Shown piece after piece: positions 1-12,128 of a DNA stretch of 64,000 nt (positions are counted from its first letter, which is position 1; each line of letters opens with the position of its first letter). The notes under the pieces are model-generated. The model searched no databases and had not been told where the DNA came from. It saw nothing but the letters and a program-made list of their open reading frames with translations. The translations under genes and the position numbers were made by a program. This DNA is from Acanthacorydalis orientalis (Eukaryota > Arthropoda > Insecta > Megaloptera > Corydalidae), in contig CM068313.1 in NCBI GenBank assembly GCA_034766995.1, positions 35,567,496-35,631,495 on the forward strand, written 5' to 3'.

Positions 1-1600
1 CAGTTAATAATTTTATATGTATGTCACTATACTAATGTGCATAACATGTTATATATATATATGTACACATATACACATACATACATACACACATACATGT
101 GTGTATGTATGCCTGTCTCTACATGCATATAAATAAACACACATTTTGTATGTATGTCATTTATTGTAATAAATTATTTCTTGTTCATCTTATATTTATA
201 GGAATGATTGTGTCAATTTTATGAACTTTTGATGAATAACTTGTTTAAAATATAAAAAAAATTAAAGTATGCTGTAAATTTAAAATAATTGTAATTGTTT
301 TATTTAAAGTTGATAAATTTGCACTGTCGTTTTTATCAGTACATTTATTTATATTAAAATGATGTATAATCTTACATTCATCATATTTTTAATCGTGGTC
401 CTCAAAACCACTAGAATTCCTGCTCATGTAGCTTATCAACATAGTTTATGGAATGATCCTAAAAAATTGTGATTTCAATCAGAGACTAAATAATTATATA
501 TATATATGTGATTATAGAATATGATGTTTGTAAAGAATAATACTTATACAATACAGATTTTGTTTAGTCCCTGAAACCATTTTAGATTGAATATGAAAGA
601 AGCTAAATAAAGCTACCTTTTTTGTAAGTTCAAACATTGTTTTATTTCACTATCTTTTTTTGTCATCTTCTAATATACATATTTACAAATGGAAGTTTTT
701 TTATGATAAAATAATTTTGTATTTTAAACAGATTTAACATGCAAGTGCTACCTGGTGTGAGATGTTGAAATTAATTATTAGTTAATAATTTATTCCATTT
801 AAATTATATACATCCATTAAATGTAAAATAAAGAATGTTAGTTTGTCAAAAATCATTGCAAACAAACTTCATTATTTATTTATTTTCCTCTTTGATCTTT
901 AATGCTGATTTTAAATTACATGCATTTTTTTTCATGTCTTCTTTTAATATAACTTCATTTTTATTACAAAAATAGTCCATAAATATTAGATTAATATTTT
1001 AAGAATTGCTATTTGAGATAAAAAGTAAAGAATTGGGGTGGTACTAATTATGTATTTTTTACCTCCACTATTCTTTTTTCTTACAAAAGGCAACCATTAC
1101 TGACAATTATATACTATTAAAATTATTTTTAATTAATGTATAATAGAGGTTACGATTTTTTTTAAAACAAATTTAAATATTTTAAATAATTATTTTCATA
1201 TAATTATTTACACACGTAATTTTATTCAAATATGTACTTACGTAAAGCTAATCCTACAGTCCATAATATTCAAATTAAATTGAAAGTAATTTGCTGTTTT
1301 AATAAGATTTTCATACTTATTTTTAAGAATTTTGTAAAAAATATCCGATAGAATTAAAATTCAAGCATGTACTTTTTTCAAGGATAATGCTAGACATTGT
1401 AATATATATTTACAAAGATTGAAAACAAACTTATTTGTTAAAAAATATAATATATCTCATATTAATATACAATATATAATCATTTGAAATGTTTAGAATA
1501 TAAAAATTTATATACAAATAATAAAGTATGGATATATTCAATAAGAATACAACATATAAGTTTAGCTGCGAACATAGATACAATCATAGCATTTCAAAAT
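1..1600. other. AT-rich flank without a recognised gene
   Basis: No coding segment is recognisable on either strand. The stretch has short TA and TG/CA runs near 50-120 and an AATAAA near 605. Part of its right end is presumably 3' UTR of the minus-strand Atox1 gene, but no clear polyadenylation signal close to that stop codon was found. Confidence 0.5.
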
Positions 1601-1623
1601 TTGATTCAAAAATTAAAATTTTT

Positions 1624-1852
1624 CTACTGACTAGACACATGGGTAACGTTTTTCCCTGTTTTTTTTATTACTTGGAGAATTTCGTCAGCAGATAAAGTTG
1701 ATGTAACAGTAACTTTTTGATTCTCTAAATTTATTTCGATTTTATCTACACCTTGACCTAGAATTAAACAATAAATTAATATTGTAAGGGTTTACACACA
1801 TTTATGTGTTTTATATATATATATATATAAATATATATATATTATATAAGTT

Positions 1853-1886
<34 letters not shown>

Positions 1887-2050
1887 CATACAATATTTAC
1901 CTTTTAATTTTGATAGTACACGTTCCACAGCTCCAGAGCACCCTTGGCAAGTCATTTCCACTTGAAAATCGTGAACCTGTTGAATTATGAAATATTACAT
2001 ATTATATATATATATCACTTACTTTTTTTGAGACATTTTTTTACCGGCAT
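1624..2050 (-). CDS. Atox1: Copper chaperone, Atox1/ATX1 family
   Basis: This encodes a 71-residue cytosolic copper chaperone, which in this family delivers Cu(I) to the secretory-pathway copper ATPase. Three exons read on the minus strand: 2050-2045, 1976-1901 and 1757-1624, with GT/AG introns and total length divisible by three. The protein begins MPVHDFQVEMTCQGC. The copper-binding motif MTCxGC (Met10, Cys12, Cys15) lies at the usual place, followed by a ferredoxin-like fold sequence and a KKTGK segment near the C-terminus. Length matches the family (about 70 residues). The first exon carries only ATG CCG; it was chosen because it joins in phase and gives the family-like N-terminus. A second ATG at 2036 before a strong donor gives the wrong phase. 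The last intron holds a TA/TG microsatellite. Identification is secure; the tiny first exon is inferred. Confidence 0.9.
1805..1886. repeat. (TA)n/(TG)n microsatellite in Atox1 intron 2
   Basis: Interrupted TA dinucleotides followed by a pure TG run, wholly inside the last Atox1 intron. The decayed duplicate has a pure TA tract at the matching place. Confidence 0.9.
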
Positions 2051-2329
2051 TATTATATATTATCAATTAATGTATATGTTTTAAACGATAAAATTACTTG
2101 CTGTATGACATTTCTACTAATAAACATATCATATGAGAGAAGTTAGGAATTTAAGTTTGCAATGTTTTTCATATAAAAGTTCAATTAGGGTACTGAATTG
2201 CTGTGTTGTTTTATATGTGCGAACTTAATAATCAGTTTGGAATGGAAGTTGGTGTGTGTAGTTTCAAATTTTGATTTTAAATAATTGTTTTAATTGAGTA
2301 TTTGATAACGGAAGTAATTAATTTTCAAA
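2051..2329. promoter_or_regulatory. Shared divergent promoter region, Atox1/SF3A2
   Basis: The start codons of minus-strand Atox1 and plus-strand SF3A2 are only 279 bp apart in head-to-head orientation, so both promoters must lie here. No TATA box or other element could be assigned with confidence in this AT-rich sequence. Bidirectional promoter use is inferred from the layout alone. Confidence 0.5.
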
Positions 2330-3216
2330 ATGGACTTTCAAAATAGACCTGGAGGAAAAACTGGCGGAGGTGGTGTTGCATCATGGTCTGAAAGTAATAG
2401 AGATCGAAGAGAACGTTTAAGACAACTTGCATTAGAAACTATAGATCTTCAGAAAGATCCTTATTTTATGAAAAATCATCTTGGTAATATATTTTTTTTC
2501 ATAAACTGTTAAATATGTGATTCAATAATGGTTATATAAATTATATTTTTTTAGGTTCTTACGAGTGTAAATTATGTTTAACGCTGCATAATAATGAAGG
2601 TAGTTATTTAGCACATACACAAGGAAAGAAACATCAAGAAAATCTTGCTCGACGTGCAGCAAAAGAAGCAAAAGATGCTCCACAACAATTAGCTCCAGAA
2701 AAACCTCGTGTAGAACCTAAAAAATTTGTAAAAATTGGACGACCTGGCTATCGTGTAACAAAGCAACGTGAACCAGATAGTGGACAGCAAAGTTTACTGT
2801 TTCAAATAGATTATCCAGAAATTTCAGATAATGTAATACCTCGTCACCGATTTATGTCTGCTTACGAACAAAAAGTCGAACCACCAGATCGTAAATGGCA
2901 GTATTTATTATTTGCTGCAGAACCATATGAAACCATTGCTTTTAAAGTACCTAGCCGCGAAGTAGAGAAATCAGATAATAGGTTTTGGACACATTGGAAT
3001 AAAGATACTAAACAATTTTTTCTTCAGTTTGCTTTCAAAAATGAATCTAAAAAAAGTACTTCGGCGGTCTTAGTTCGAGGACCTGGAATGATGCCTCCAA
3101 TGCTTCCAGTCCCTCCTCCTCCTAGACCACCAATGTTTGGAGCAGTACCTCCACCACCGCCAATGTTAGGAGGAAATGTTTTACCTGTGCCCCCACCGCC
3201 CCCAAATGTATCATAA
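2330..3216 (+). CDS. SF3A2: Splicing factor 3A subunit 2 (SF3A2/SAP62/Prp11)
   Basis: This is the 271-residue subunit 2 of SF3A, part of the U2 snRNP that stabilises U2 at the branch site in the nucleus. There are two exons, 2330-2483 and 2555-3216, joined by a 71-bp GT/AG intron that splits a Gly codon. The N-terminus MDFQNRPGGKTGGGG is diagnostic. A matrin-type zinc finger follows with C56, C59, H72 and H78 (C-x2-C-x12-H-x5-H), then the conserved SF3A2 core with HRFMSAYEQ and WTHWNKDTKQFFLQF. The C-terminal 45 residues are a proline-rich tail of PPPPP and MPPM runs; it is much shorter than the long proline repeats of mammalian SF3A2. It is divergently arranged with Atox1. The frame is intact, so the gene looks functional. 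Confidence 0.96.
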
Positions 3217-3345
3217 AATAGTGTTCCATTTGATATTAATTCGTATGTAATTAATTAATTGTAGTTTATTAATACTAGAGTAAACATTCTTTTTGATTCT
3301 ATGCTCTAGTTTACAAAATATTTTAAGTAACTATTCAAGTATGTG

Positions 3346-3351
3346 AATAAA
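3346..3351 (+). terminator. Polyadenylation signal of SF3A2
   Basis: An AATAAA hexamer lies 130 bp after the SF3A2 stop codon, the first good signal downstream. Confidence 0.5.
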
Positions 3352-3979
3352 ACAATCATATAATGTATAATATTGAAGTTAATGAAAAAGTTTATTTTAG
3401 CTAAATGTTTTTTTCTTTTTTGTACGAACTTTTGTAAAACACTTATTCTCTAATATACATTTACATTTAAAATGTGCATATTAATAGATAATTACATAAA
3501 AAGTAATATATTTTGTAGTGTATGGCTGCAAAGATTTGTTTTCAGTGTTACCCTACTCTAAAAAAATACTTAAATCTTATATAACTAAAGTTAGTAAAAT
3601 AATTAAGAATATCTAGAGATATATCACATTCCAGTAAATTTTGTTCTTTAATATTTTAAGTGAAATAGGATGCTTTATTTTTAAATTTCAAGTATTATTC
3701 CCACATTAAAATTCAATAAAATTCCCACATTACAGGTGTTATATAAGTTGAAATTGTTTCTGCAAGTGATTTGGGAAAAACATGATTTATTGTAATTTGT
3801 GCAGTTGGATGAGTTAGGTTTAAAAATTTTTATATAAATAAAATCTAGATTTATATAAATTATAAATTCATTGTAAATTTAATATATAAATTTATTGCAA
3901 ATAGACAAATTTAATAAATATATAAATTTATTATAAATTTTAATAGCCTCCATTCAGACATTTTATTTAACAATTTATA

Positions 3980-4141
3980 TTTTTCTACTGTATCAATAAA
4001 TGGGTAACTATTTTTCTCAATATTTTTGCTATTTGATGGTGTTTGTCGGCAGAAAAAGTTTACTTTAAATTTATTTTCATTTCATTTATAGTATAATCTA
4101 CAATTAAACAATAAACTAATATTATAAAAGTAAACACATAC

Positions 4142-4189
<48 letters not shown>

Positions 4190-4420
4190 TATAATTTTAA
4201 CAATACACATTCTGTTATAAAGAAGCATTTCTAATCGATTTCAGCTTTAAATGTGAAAGAGTAAGGCATAAAGTATATTGTATACAACTGTTATTTTTTT
4301 ACGATAATTTTTTTACTGGCATTATTATATATTATAAATTACTGTATACGTTTTAAATGATAGACAATAGAATGATTTCTTAAATGACTGTAAATAAATG
4401 AACATATGTTAATGTAAAAA
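3980..4420 (-). pseudogene. Decayed tandem duplicate of Atox1
   Basis: The stretch matches the Atox1 gene region (about 1616-2130) collinearly, introns included, so it arose by DNA duplication and not by retroposition. Matching landmarks are the 3' end (ATGGGTAAC near 4000, like 1639), AATTAAACAATAAA just inside the intron (4101, like 1763), a TA microsatellite in the intron (4149-4197), exon 2 remnants (4198-4260), and TGGCATTATTATATATTA around the first exon (4318, like 2046). The exons carry many indels and substitutions, and the CxxC copper site is lost. It sits between SF3A2 and RpL27A, about 2.3 kb from its parent. The ATG of the 2-codon first exon and its GTAAAA donor are still visible, which supports the exon model of the parent. 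Confidence 0.75.
4149..4197. repeat. (TA)n microsatellite
   Basis: Pure TA tract inside the intron of the Atox1 pseudogene. Confidence 0.95.
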
Positions 4421-4422
4421 AT

Positions 4423-4677
4423 GTGATACTATTAGTATTATAATTTCTTTATTATACATTTAAAATTATGATTTAAAACTATTGTTCCTTGCTACGGATT
4501 AAAATTTGATTATTTACTCTTTGAAATGCAAAAAGCTTGAAAATTTAAGTTCATTTAAAAAAACGAGAGTTTTTATCTATGAATAAAACTTTGCTAGTTA
4601 CTTTATCTGACAATAGTTAAGAGCTGTATTTTGAAAGAACTTCACATTAGTTTCTTGGTTGTAAAATAATTGGCAAA
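4423..4677 (+). promoter_or_regulatory. RpL27A upstream region
   Basis: The promoter and 5' UTR of RpL27A must lie in this interval between the Atox1 pseudogene and the ATG. A pyrimidine run (TTTCTTGG) near 4651 could be the TCT-type/5' TOP start typical of ribosomal protein genes; this is a guess from position only. Confidence 0.35.
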
Positions 4678-5775
<1,098 letters not shown>

Positions 5776-5797
5776 TTTGATATATTGTATTTCTTAA

Positions 5798-5803
5798 AAT
5801 AAA
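5798..5803 (+). terminator. Polyadenylation signal of RpL27A
   Basis: AATAAA lies 22 bp after the stop codon, giving a very short 3' UTR typical of ribosomal protein genes. Confidence 0.75.
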
Positions 5804-5965
5804 GTATAAATTTTGTTTATTTTTCTTTTTAAAAAACCTACTTTGTATTTTTCTAGTGGATTTTTTACGTTTTGTTGAAAACAGTATGTAGGTGTTGTTA
5901 ATGGTAGTAAAGCACTTATTTAATTTCAATCAAAAGATAATACGGGAAAGCATTAATGTTCGTAA

Positions 5966-6163
5966 TTGGATACTGTCCATGAATTATTAGTATTTAATCT
6001 AATTGCTGAATCATTTCAATTTAAATATAGTAATGTAATTGGTTACTATACTTTTCATGAAGTACAAAAAAGTACTACAAATGCATTTTATAATTTAAAT
6101 GCATGTAGATATTGTAATTTTGATGAAAATACTCAATGTAATTATTGTACTGTTGAGTTTTAG
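5966..6163 (+). CDS. Coding-like ORF of unknown function
   Basis: A 65-residue open frame begins with an ATG and ends with TAG. It shows coding-like codon use with A/T third positions and four cysteines spaced as two pairs near the end (CRYCNFDENTQCNYCTVEF, C-x2-C-x7-C-x2-C), a possible small zinc-binding unit. The frame can be read from before the ATG only to a nearby stop. No family is recognised. It could be the last exon of an unrecognised gene, a gene relic or chance. It lies 190 bp after RpL27A on the same strand. Confidence 0.3.
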   Translation: MDTVHELLVFNLIAESFQFKYSNVIGYYTFHEVQKSTTNAFYNLNACRYCNFDENTQCNYCTVEF

Positions 6164-6559
6164 TGAAAAAAAAATTTTTTAATGAAAGTAGAATTAGCGA
6201 TTACTTATTAATACAAAAGAGAGGAACATTTTCATTCTAAAATAATTTCAGTTTAAGTGTAGTGTAATAAAAAAATGTCACTTCTATTTCTTCCAACATG
6301 TTAAATCAGTAACATTGCATACACACATATATATATATATAAATATGTGTGTATGTATGTAAGTTTGTATAATGTGTAGTCATCAGAAAAAGAAAAGTAC
6401 TATGTTTTTAAAAATAGTTGTTTTATATGTAATACCAGTACGTATAATAGTTTTTGTGCCACTAAATGATTTTTAGTGTTGAAATATATTACACGTTAAA
6501 CACAAATATTGCAAAGATGCCATGTACGTGGCTACCATTTATTATGCATAAGTTTCCGA

Positions 6560-6755
6560 TTTCCGTCAAAAGAAGCATGGTCGCCTGTTGAATGTGGATT
6601 TGACAGATAATGTTTTGATGAAATTGGAAAGTTTATTTTATAAACTACAACTCGATGAGTCTCTAAAGAAATCTGTTGGTGTGAATAATATGAACGATAT
6701 GTTTAGATGGCATATTCAAATTAATTTTTATAGAAGTTTTAAATTTAAATAAATT
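6560..6755 (+). pseudogene. Coding-like relic of unknown origin
   Basis: A frame without stops and without a starting Met reads SDFRQKKHGRLLNVDLTDNV and goes on through a segment with VGVNNMNDMFRWHIQINFYR to a TAA. Amino-acid composition is ordinary (charged, few low-complexity runs), unlike random AT-rich translation. A possible acceptor (CATAAG) precedes it. It could be one relic with the ORF at 5966-6163, separated by noncoding, microsatellite-bearing sequence. I do not recognise the protein. Confidence 0.25.
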
Positions 6756-6916
6756 ATATTTCGGCTTTAGTAAATAAGTTGTAATATGTATGTTAATGTT
6801 CAATATATTAATAAAAGTATCATTATACTTTAGCCTTATTTATTATTTTAGTTAATTTCATATAGGTGCTATGTGTAAAGTGCGACAATCTGTTCATATA
6901 AACTGGTAGTGTTAGA

Positions 6917-7069
6917 ATGGCTAATAAAGATATGGTTGAAAGTGTTATTTTACAATGTTTAATGACTAAAAGATCACAAAATAAAAAACGTTTCACACCA
7001 GTTAACTATAAACAACGTTGGTTTGTGTTAACAAATACTTCTTTAATTTATTATGAAAATGAGGGGGAG
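6917..7069 (+). CDS. Btk29A: Btk29A/BTK orthologue, coding exon 1 (PH domain N-terminal half)
   Basis: This exon starts a Tec-family non-receptor tyrosine kinase, which acts at the membrane downstream of receptors and PI3K. It encodes 51 residues starting MANKDMVESV and contains KRSQNKKRFTPVNYKQRWFV, nearly the same as the start of the Drosophila Btk29A PH domain. Arg34 corresponds to human BTK Arg28, the phosphoinositide-binding residue. The donor is GTAAGT at 7070 in phase 0, and the next exon (18681) continues in phase. ATG 6917 is the first in-frame start close to the PH domain. Upstream alternative exons cannot be excluded. Confidence 0.88.
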
Positions 7070-7092
7070 GTAAGTTCATTAAATTTGTTTAT

Positions 7093-7121
7093 GTATATAC
7101 CTATACATATATACACACATA

Positions 7122-7178
<57 letters not shown>

Positions 7179-7281
7179 GTATATATATGTGCATGTATGT
7201 ATATAGATCATATGTACATTTATACATAACCATATATATTTAGACACAATACGTATGCATATATACATACATATATATATA

Positions 7282-7349
<68 letters not shown>
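7093..7349. repeat. Compound TA/CATA microsatellite cluster
   Basis: Two TA blocks (about 7105-7200 and 7261-7349) with ACAC, TGTA and CATA interruptions begin 24 bp after the Btk29A exon 1 donor. Confidence 0.95.
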
Positions 7350-7351
<2 letters not shown>

Positions 7352-7533
7352 GATTAGGTATGCTTTAATAAATAGGAATAATTTGAAAGAAAATTGTCAA
7401 CTTTTAGTGCTAATTTTAAAAGAAACAAATGTTGATAAATTAGTTATTGATTGTTTATATTTTTTAGTTTTACAAATGTTCGTAAGATGTAACTCACCTA
7501 GAAATTCTGAATTTCAAGTATGCATTGTATATG

Positions 7534-7538
<5 letters not shown>

Positions 7539-7576
<38 letters not shown>
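7539..7576. repeat. (TA)n microsatellite
   Basis: Pure TA tract of about 38 bp. Confidence 0.95.
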
Positions 7577-7579
<3 letters not shown>

Positions 7580-8281
7580 TATGTGTTTGAGTTTGTTAAC
7601 ACAATTTGAAAAATCCCAGACAATAACGTTAAATATTTATAACATTTGCATATCATTTTCATGTACTCACATTTGGGTTAAATGCTTAGGAATCGAAGTT
7701 ATAATTTAATGTTCAAGTAAATATGCATGTAACAAAATTTGAATCAATAAATCGATTTTTAATTGGCCGATTTGATTTTATATATTTATTTTATTTAGTA
7801 AGTTTACTAGTTTAGTCGATTGAAAAAAGTACTCACAATAAAATATGGCTCTGGCACTGTGACTAAACTCACTTTCACAAATTAATTGTCTCATCTCATA
7901 AACCCTAAAAATATGATCAAACATGTTTAATAAATGATTATTGTTCATTATTGACTGTTGCATATTCGATGCGTGTTTCGATGATGGCCCCATCATCCGC
8001 ATAGTGTTAAATTACAGAAAATGTACCTTTGTGCTTAGAGCATAACATCGCTATCGAAAAGTGATACATAATCATTGATTAAAAATGTTTGATTAGAAAA
8101 TTGGATCATTTTCTCTGAAAATAAACTCAAATAATGAGTTTATTAATAGTATTGTTTAAGTAATAAAACTGTATAGTATCACAAGGTTTTCAGAATGATA
8201 TTAATTTATGTTAGTATTAAAAACAAACTAAATATTTTATAAAATGTAGGCAATGTTTTTGATTTTATTCGTTAAGTTTGC

Positions 8282-8307
8282 AAACACAAACACACATATA
8301 TATATAC

Positions 8308-8377
<70 letters not shown>
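8282..8377. repeat. (CA)n(TA)n microsatellite
   Basis: A short ACAC lead passes into about 70 bp of near-pure TA. Confidence 0.95.
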
Positions 8378-8379
<2 letters not shown>

Positions 8380-8443
8380 ATTGTATATACATACAAATCC
8401 ATGACGTCGACTTATTAATGTGAGACGTGGCTCTATGATACCC

Positions 8444-8532
8444 AAATATGTTTATTGTTTCATTCGGTTACATGTATACGCTTGTAAGTAAAAAGTGGGC
8501 GAGCGCAGCGAGCAGGAGGCGAAGCCCCTTAG
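8444..8532 (+). mobile_element. Helitron-like 3' end, copy 1
   Basis: About 90 bp matches 55862-55975 (AAATATGTTTATT, then GTGGGCGAGC and AGCGAGC). It ends in a GC-rich potential hairpin GGCGAAGCC followed by CTTAG and then T plus a TA microsatellite. A 3' hairpin followed by CTRR-like bases and insertion before T is the Helitron pattern. No Rep/helicase gene is present and the 5' end is not defined, so assignment is tentative. Confidence 0.45.
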
Positions 8533-8564
8533 TATATATGTGTATATATGTGTATATATGTGTA

Positions 8565-8610
<46 letters not shown>
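8533..8610. repeat. Decamer array passing into (TA)n
   Basis: About four tandem TATATATGTG units start right at the Helitron-like 3' end and pass into pure TA. Confidence 0.9.
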
Positions 8611-8615
<5 letters not shown>

Positions 8616-9476
8616 TCACGCAAGGACAGAGGACACTCAAATATACAGTTCCCGATATAGGTGCTTCTGTATACATCGATTTCCTGTTACATCAGAAAAT
8701 CACTTGTATTATAAAATACATTCGAATTATTTGCTTATTGGCCCAAATTTACGTTGTCAGGGGAAACATTTATTTTTTTATTGTATTAAGTTTTATTTAT
8801 AAAAAAAATATTCTTTCGTTTCTATAAATTTGAGCATACATATTATTAAATTTAAGGGAATTATTTAAATTAAAATGTTAGAATATGTGGGCGGCATACA
8901 CATTTTTACAATTTACGATCTATAGAACGAAAGGTGTGCAAAAATAAAGGACACATTCACAAGAGAAGTTAAATACTTCTTAAAGTCAAATCTATATATT
9001 TTTAAAATTTTACATTTCAAGTGCAGAGAAGACAAATACGAAGACAGAAATTATTTTGTTTTTTTTCTTTTAAAAAAATGTACGTACTCCACAGCTAATT
9101 ATTAAAATATAAATATCCATAAATATGCTACGTACACTTTAATTCTGTGCAATTCTTGTTTATGTGCATGATGATTTTTTTTTAAATTTTCACTATTTTT
9201 TTTATTTTATATAATTGAATGTTTTGTATATGTTTTCATATCTTGTTTTTTCTTTTTCTACATAAAACAATTATTAAAGGTTAATTTTCGAATCTAAATT
9301 TATATTAAAATAAAAAACAAAAAATGCAAGACAAAACACTCTTAAGCTTTAAAAGCATAAAGATTTCACCATACATATTCCAGTTCAATGTTTTCATGTG
9401 TACACATAACATTTTCGATGAACACTATTTCGACTAGAACATTCTTTTTGAACGTATCTCTGATGTAAATCAGGGA

Positions 9477-9481
9477 TTATA

Positions 9482-9551
<70 letters not shown>
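9477..9551. repeat. (TA)n microsatellite
   Basis: Pure TA of about 65 bp, immediately left of the hAT-like element. Confidence 0.95.
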
Positions 9552-9553
<2 letters not shown>

Positions 9554-9554
<1 letters not shown>

Positions 9555-10041
9555 GGGTGGGTAATTTCTTTGATAATAAGTGCCATATATTCATATATTT
9601 TTGAAGGTTCAAGAGCCACAGAAAGTATTATTTTAAAATTGTATTTGTAAATGTCTATTTTCACAGACATGCTATAAGAGACCGTGTTAAAAGTTGCATT
9701 TCTAAAGATATTTTTCTCAAAAATTTACACGGTAATCCGTCGCGAATTTGGATTCATTGCATTCAGCAAGTTTTAATTAACAAAATCGTTTAGTTTCATA
9801 TCTTTTTTAAGGATTGTCCATAACCGTAGAGCCACCTTAAGCAGCAGTTTGGACACATTGCAAATAGATGTTTGAAAAGATAATGTGAATTACCCCTTTA
9901 TATATAAAATATTCTAATATTGGTACATATTATACTACTATAGATTATTAATATAAAAGTTCGGGAAAAATGGCAATGAAACCGAATATTGTCTCGGGAG
10001 CCGCACAGAGTAACTTTGGGAGCCGCAGTTTGTCCACCCTA
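9554..10041. mobile_element. Non-autonomous hAT-like element
   Basis: The right end, read inward on the minus strand, is TAGGGTGGACAAACTGCGGC, a hAT/Charlie-type terminus (YARNG start, AAACTGCGGCTC). The left end TATGGGTGGGTAA is a degenerate inverted match (GGGTGG shared). Both ends abut TA tracts, so an 8-bp TATATATA target duplication is possible but cannot be proven. No transposase frame is seen inside. Confidence 0.5.

Positions 10042-10042
<1 letters not shown>

Positions 10043-10077
<35 letters not shown>
10043..10077. repeat. (TA)n microsatellite
   Basis: TA tract directly right of the hAT-like element; the insertion probably split one TA tract. Confidence 0.9.
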
Positions 10078-10079
<2 letters not shown>

Positions 10080-10827
10080 AATTAGTTTTCCATTAACTTA
10101 TATTATACATATATATAATTTGAAGATTACGACAACGAAAGGTCTTGTTAGAGAAAGTCATTTAAATAATTTAACATTTTTTTTTTAAAAAAATAGAATG
10201 AAATTATATAACTGATTCAATTTTGGATTTTTCGTAAAATTAATTGTGGTACTAATTTTACATATGTTTTTCTTTGATTCATATTTCACATTGTATGTTT
10301 TTTTATATATGTAAAAAAAACATAATGTCGAAAAGCTATACATTTTTCTTCTTTAGATATGTATTGTTTACCACAATCATATGGAAGTTGCGTGTCATTG
10401 ATATATTGTATATTTTTATACGTATACGATTAATACACACATTTGTATATGCATATTAGAACTGTTTATTTCTCTCATTAATTTCTGTTTTCCTGCTTGC
10501 GCTGAACACAAAGACGATATCTTTGTAAATGAGGAGAATTCTAGTATAGTAGCGTATTTGATTTAAATAATATGCAATTTTAGTAAATAAAAATTATAAA
10601 TCAATCTGTCATCATCATGTATAATCATATATTATTATATGATAAGTGATTCTTCCAGTTGTAGCTTTTTGTGTTGACATTTGAATCAAAAGCATCCTTT
10701 CTTTTTTTATCAATAAATTGCATTCATTTGAAATTAGGTTGATAGCATATATATTCGTCATATTCTTTGTATATCAATTTGAGTTTTTTTCCTGCCAGTC
10801 TAAACGTATTCAATTAGTCAGTTTTAC

Positions 10828-10828
<1 letters not shown>

Positions 10829-10897
<69 letters not shown>
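10829..10897. repeat. (TA)n microsatellite
   Basis: Nearly pure TA, about 68 bp. Confidence 0.95.
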
Positions 10898-10903
<6 letters not shown>

Positions 10904-11764
10904 CATACACTAAGACACAATACACAGTAAGATTTATCTTATTATGCATGTTGTGAATAATTAAGAATATTGATATTGGTAGTATTTTTAACGTAGTTCC
11001 TAAAATATTTCCTGAAATGATCAGCTCATTATATGCTTTGCGTTTAAAAACTATTTTAAAGTCTTTTAATGAGACTATTATTATGTTAATATTAGTTATT
11101 CGATTTTTAAGGTTGAAAGGAGTAAAATTAGTTTAATTCGCCGAAGAATGTTCACTAATTTAGCGATATATGTATATTGAAAACAGATTATGAATGGGTA
11201 AAATTTGCAACACTTGTATAGCAAGCGTATCGATTAAAAGCGTGTTACGATAGCTTTAACAATTGAAAAAGTCGAACTGATTTGAATGAATAGAGAAGTG
11301 ATAATAGATGAAGGGCGACATTTGTGTATTGTTAGTCTAATTATCGTAGTTTACGTGAAACGAAGAAGAAATATCGTAAACCAATTCTATAGTTACTTAA
11401 TTCGCTTCTACATAACACATTTGAAATGTGAACTCGTAGAATATTGCTTTTATTGTTTGATCCATTAACACTAAGATTGTTATATATTTGAATTTTTAAA
11501 AGAAACGATTTGACGATGAAGAAGTGAAAATTGTATTGGTGTAGAGTGGTCGATTTTTTTTATTAAAATTAATGAGCTGACTGAGTTTGAACAAAGCATA
11601 TTAAGAATCAGGGTGTTTAATTGAAACATAAGTGAATTTATATTAATTTGTATCTTAATACATGATTTTTGCATATTGCGTTATTTGTTAGTTGAATCTT
11701 GTATATGTATGTGGGAGTATGATTGGGGTATCAAATGTATTCTATGAACTAATCGTCTATTCCA

Positions 11765-12128
<364 letters not shown>

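Noticed and set aside
2023..2036. ATG TCT CAA as the Atox1 start
   Set aside because: It splices out of phase with the MTCQGC exon and is not kept in the duplicate; the ATG at 2050 fits in phase.
2854..3216. Independent 120-residue gene starting MSAYEQK
   Set aside because: It is the second part of SF3A2 exon 2; the frame is open upstream to the splice acceptor.
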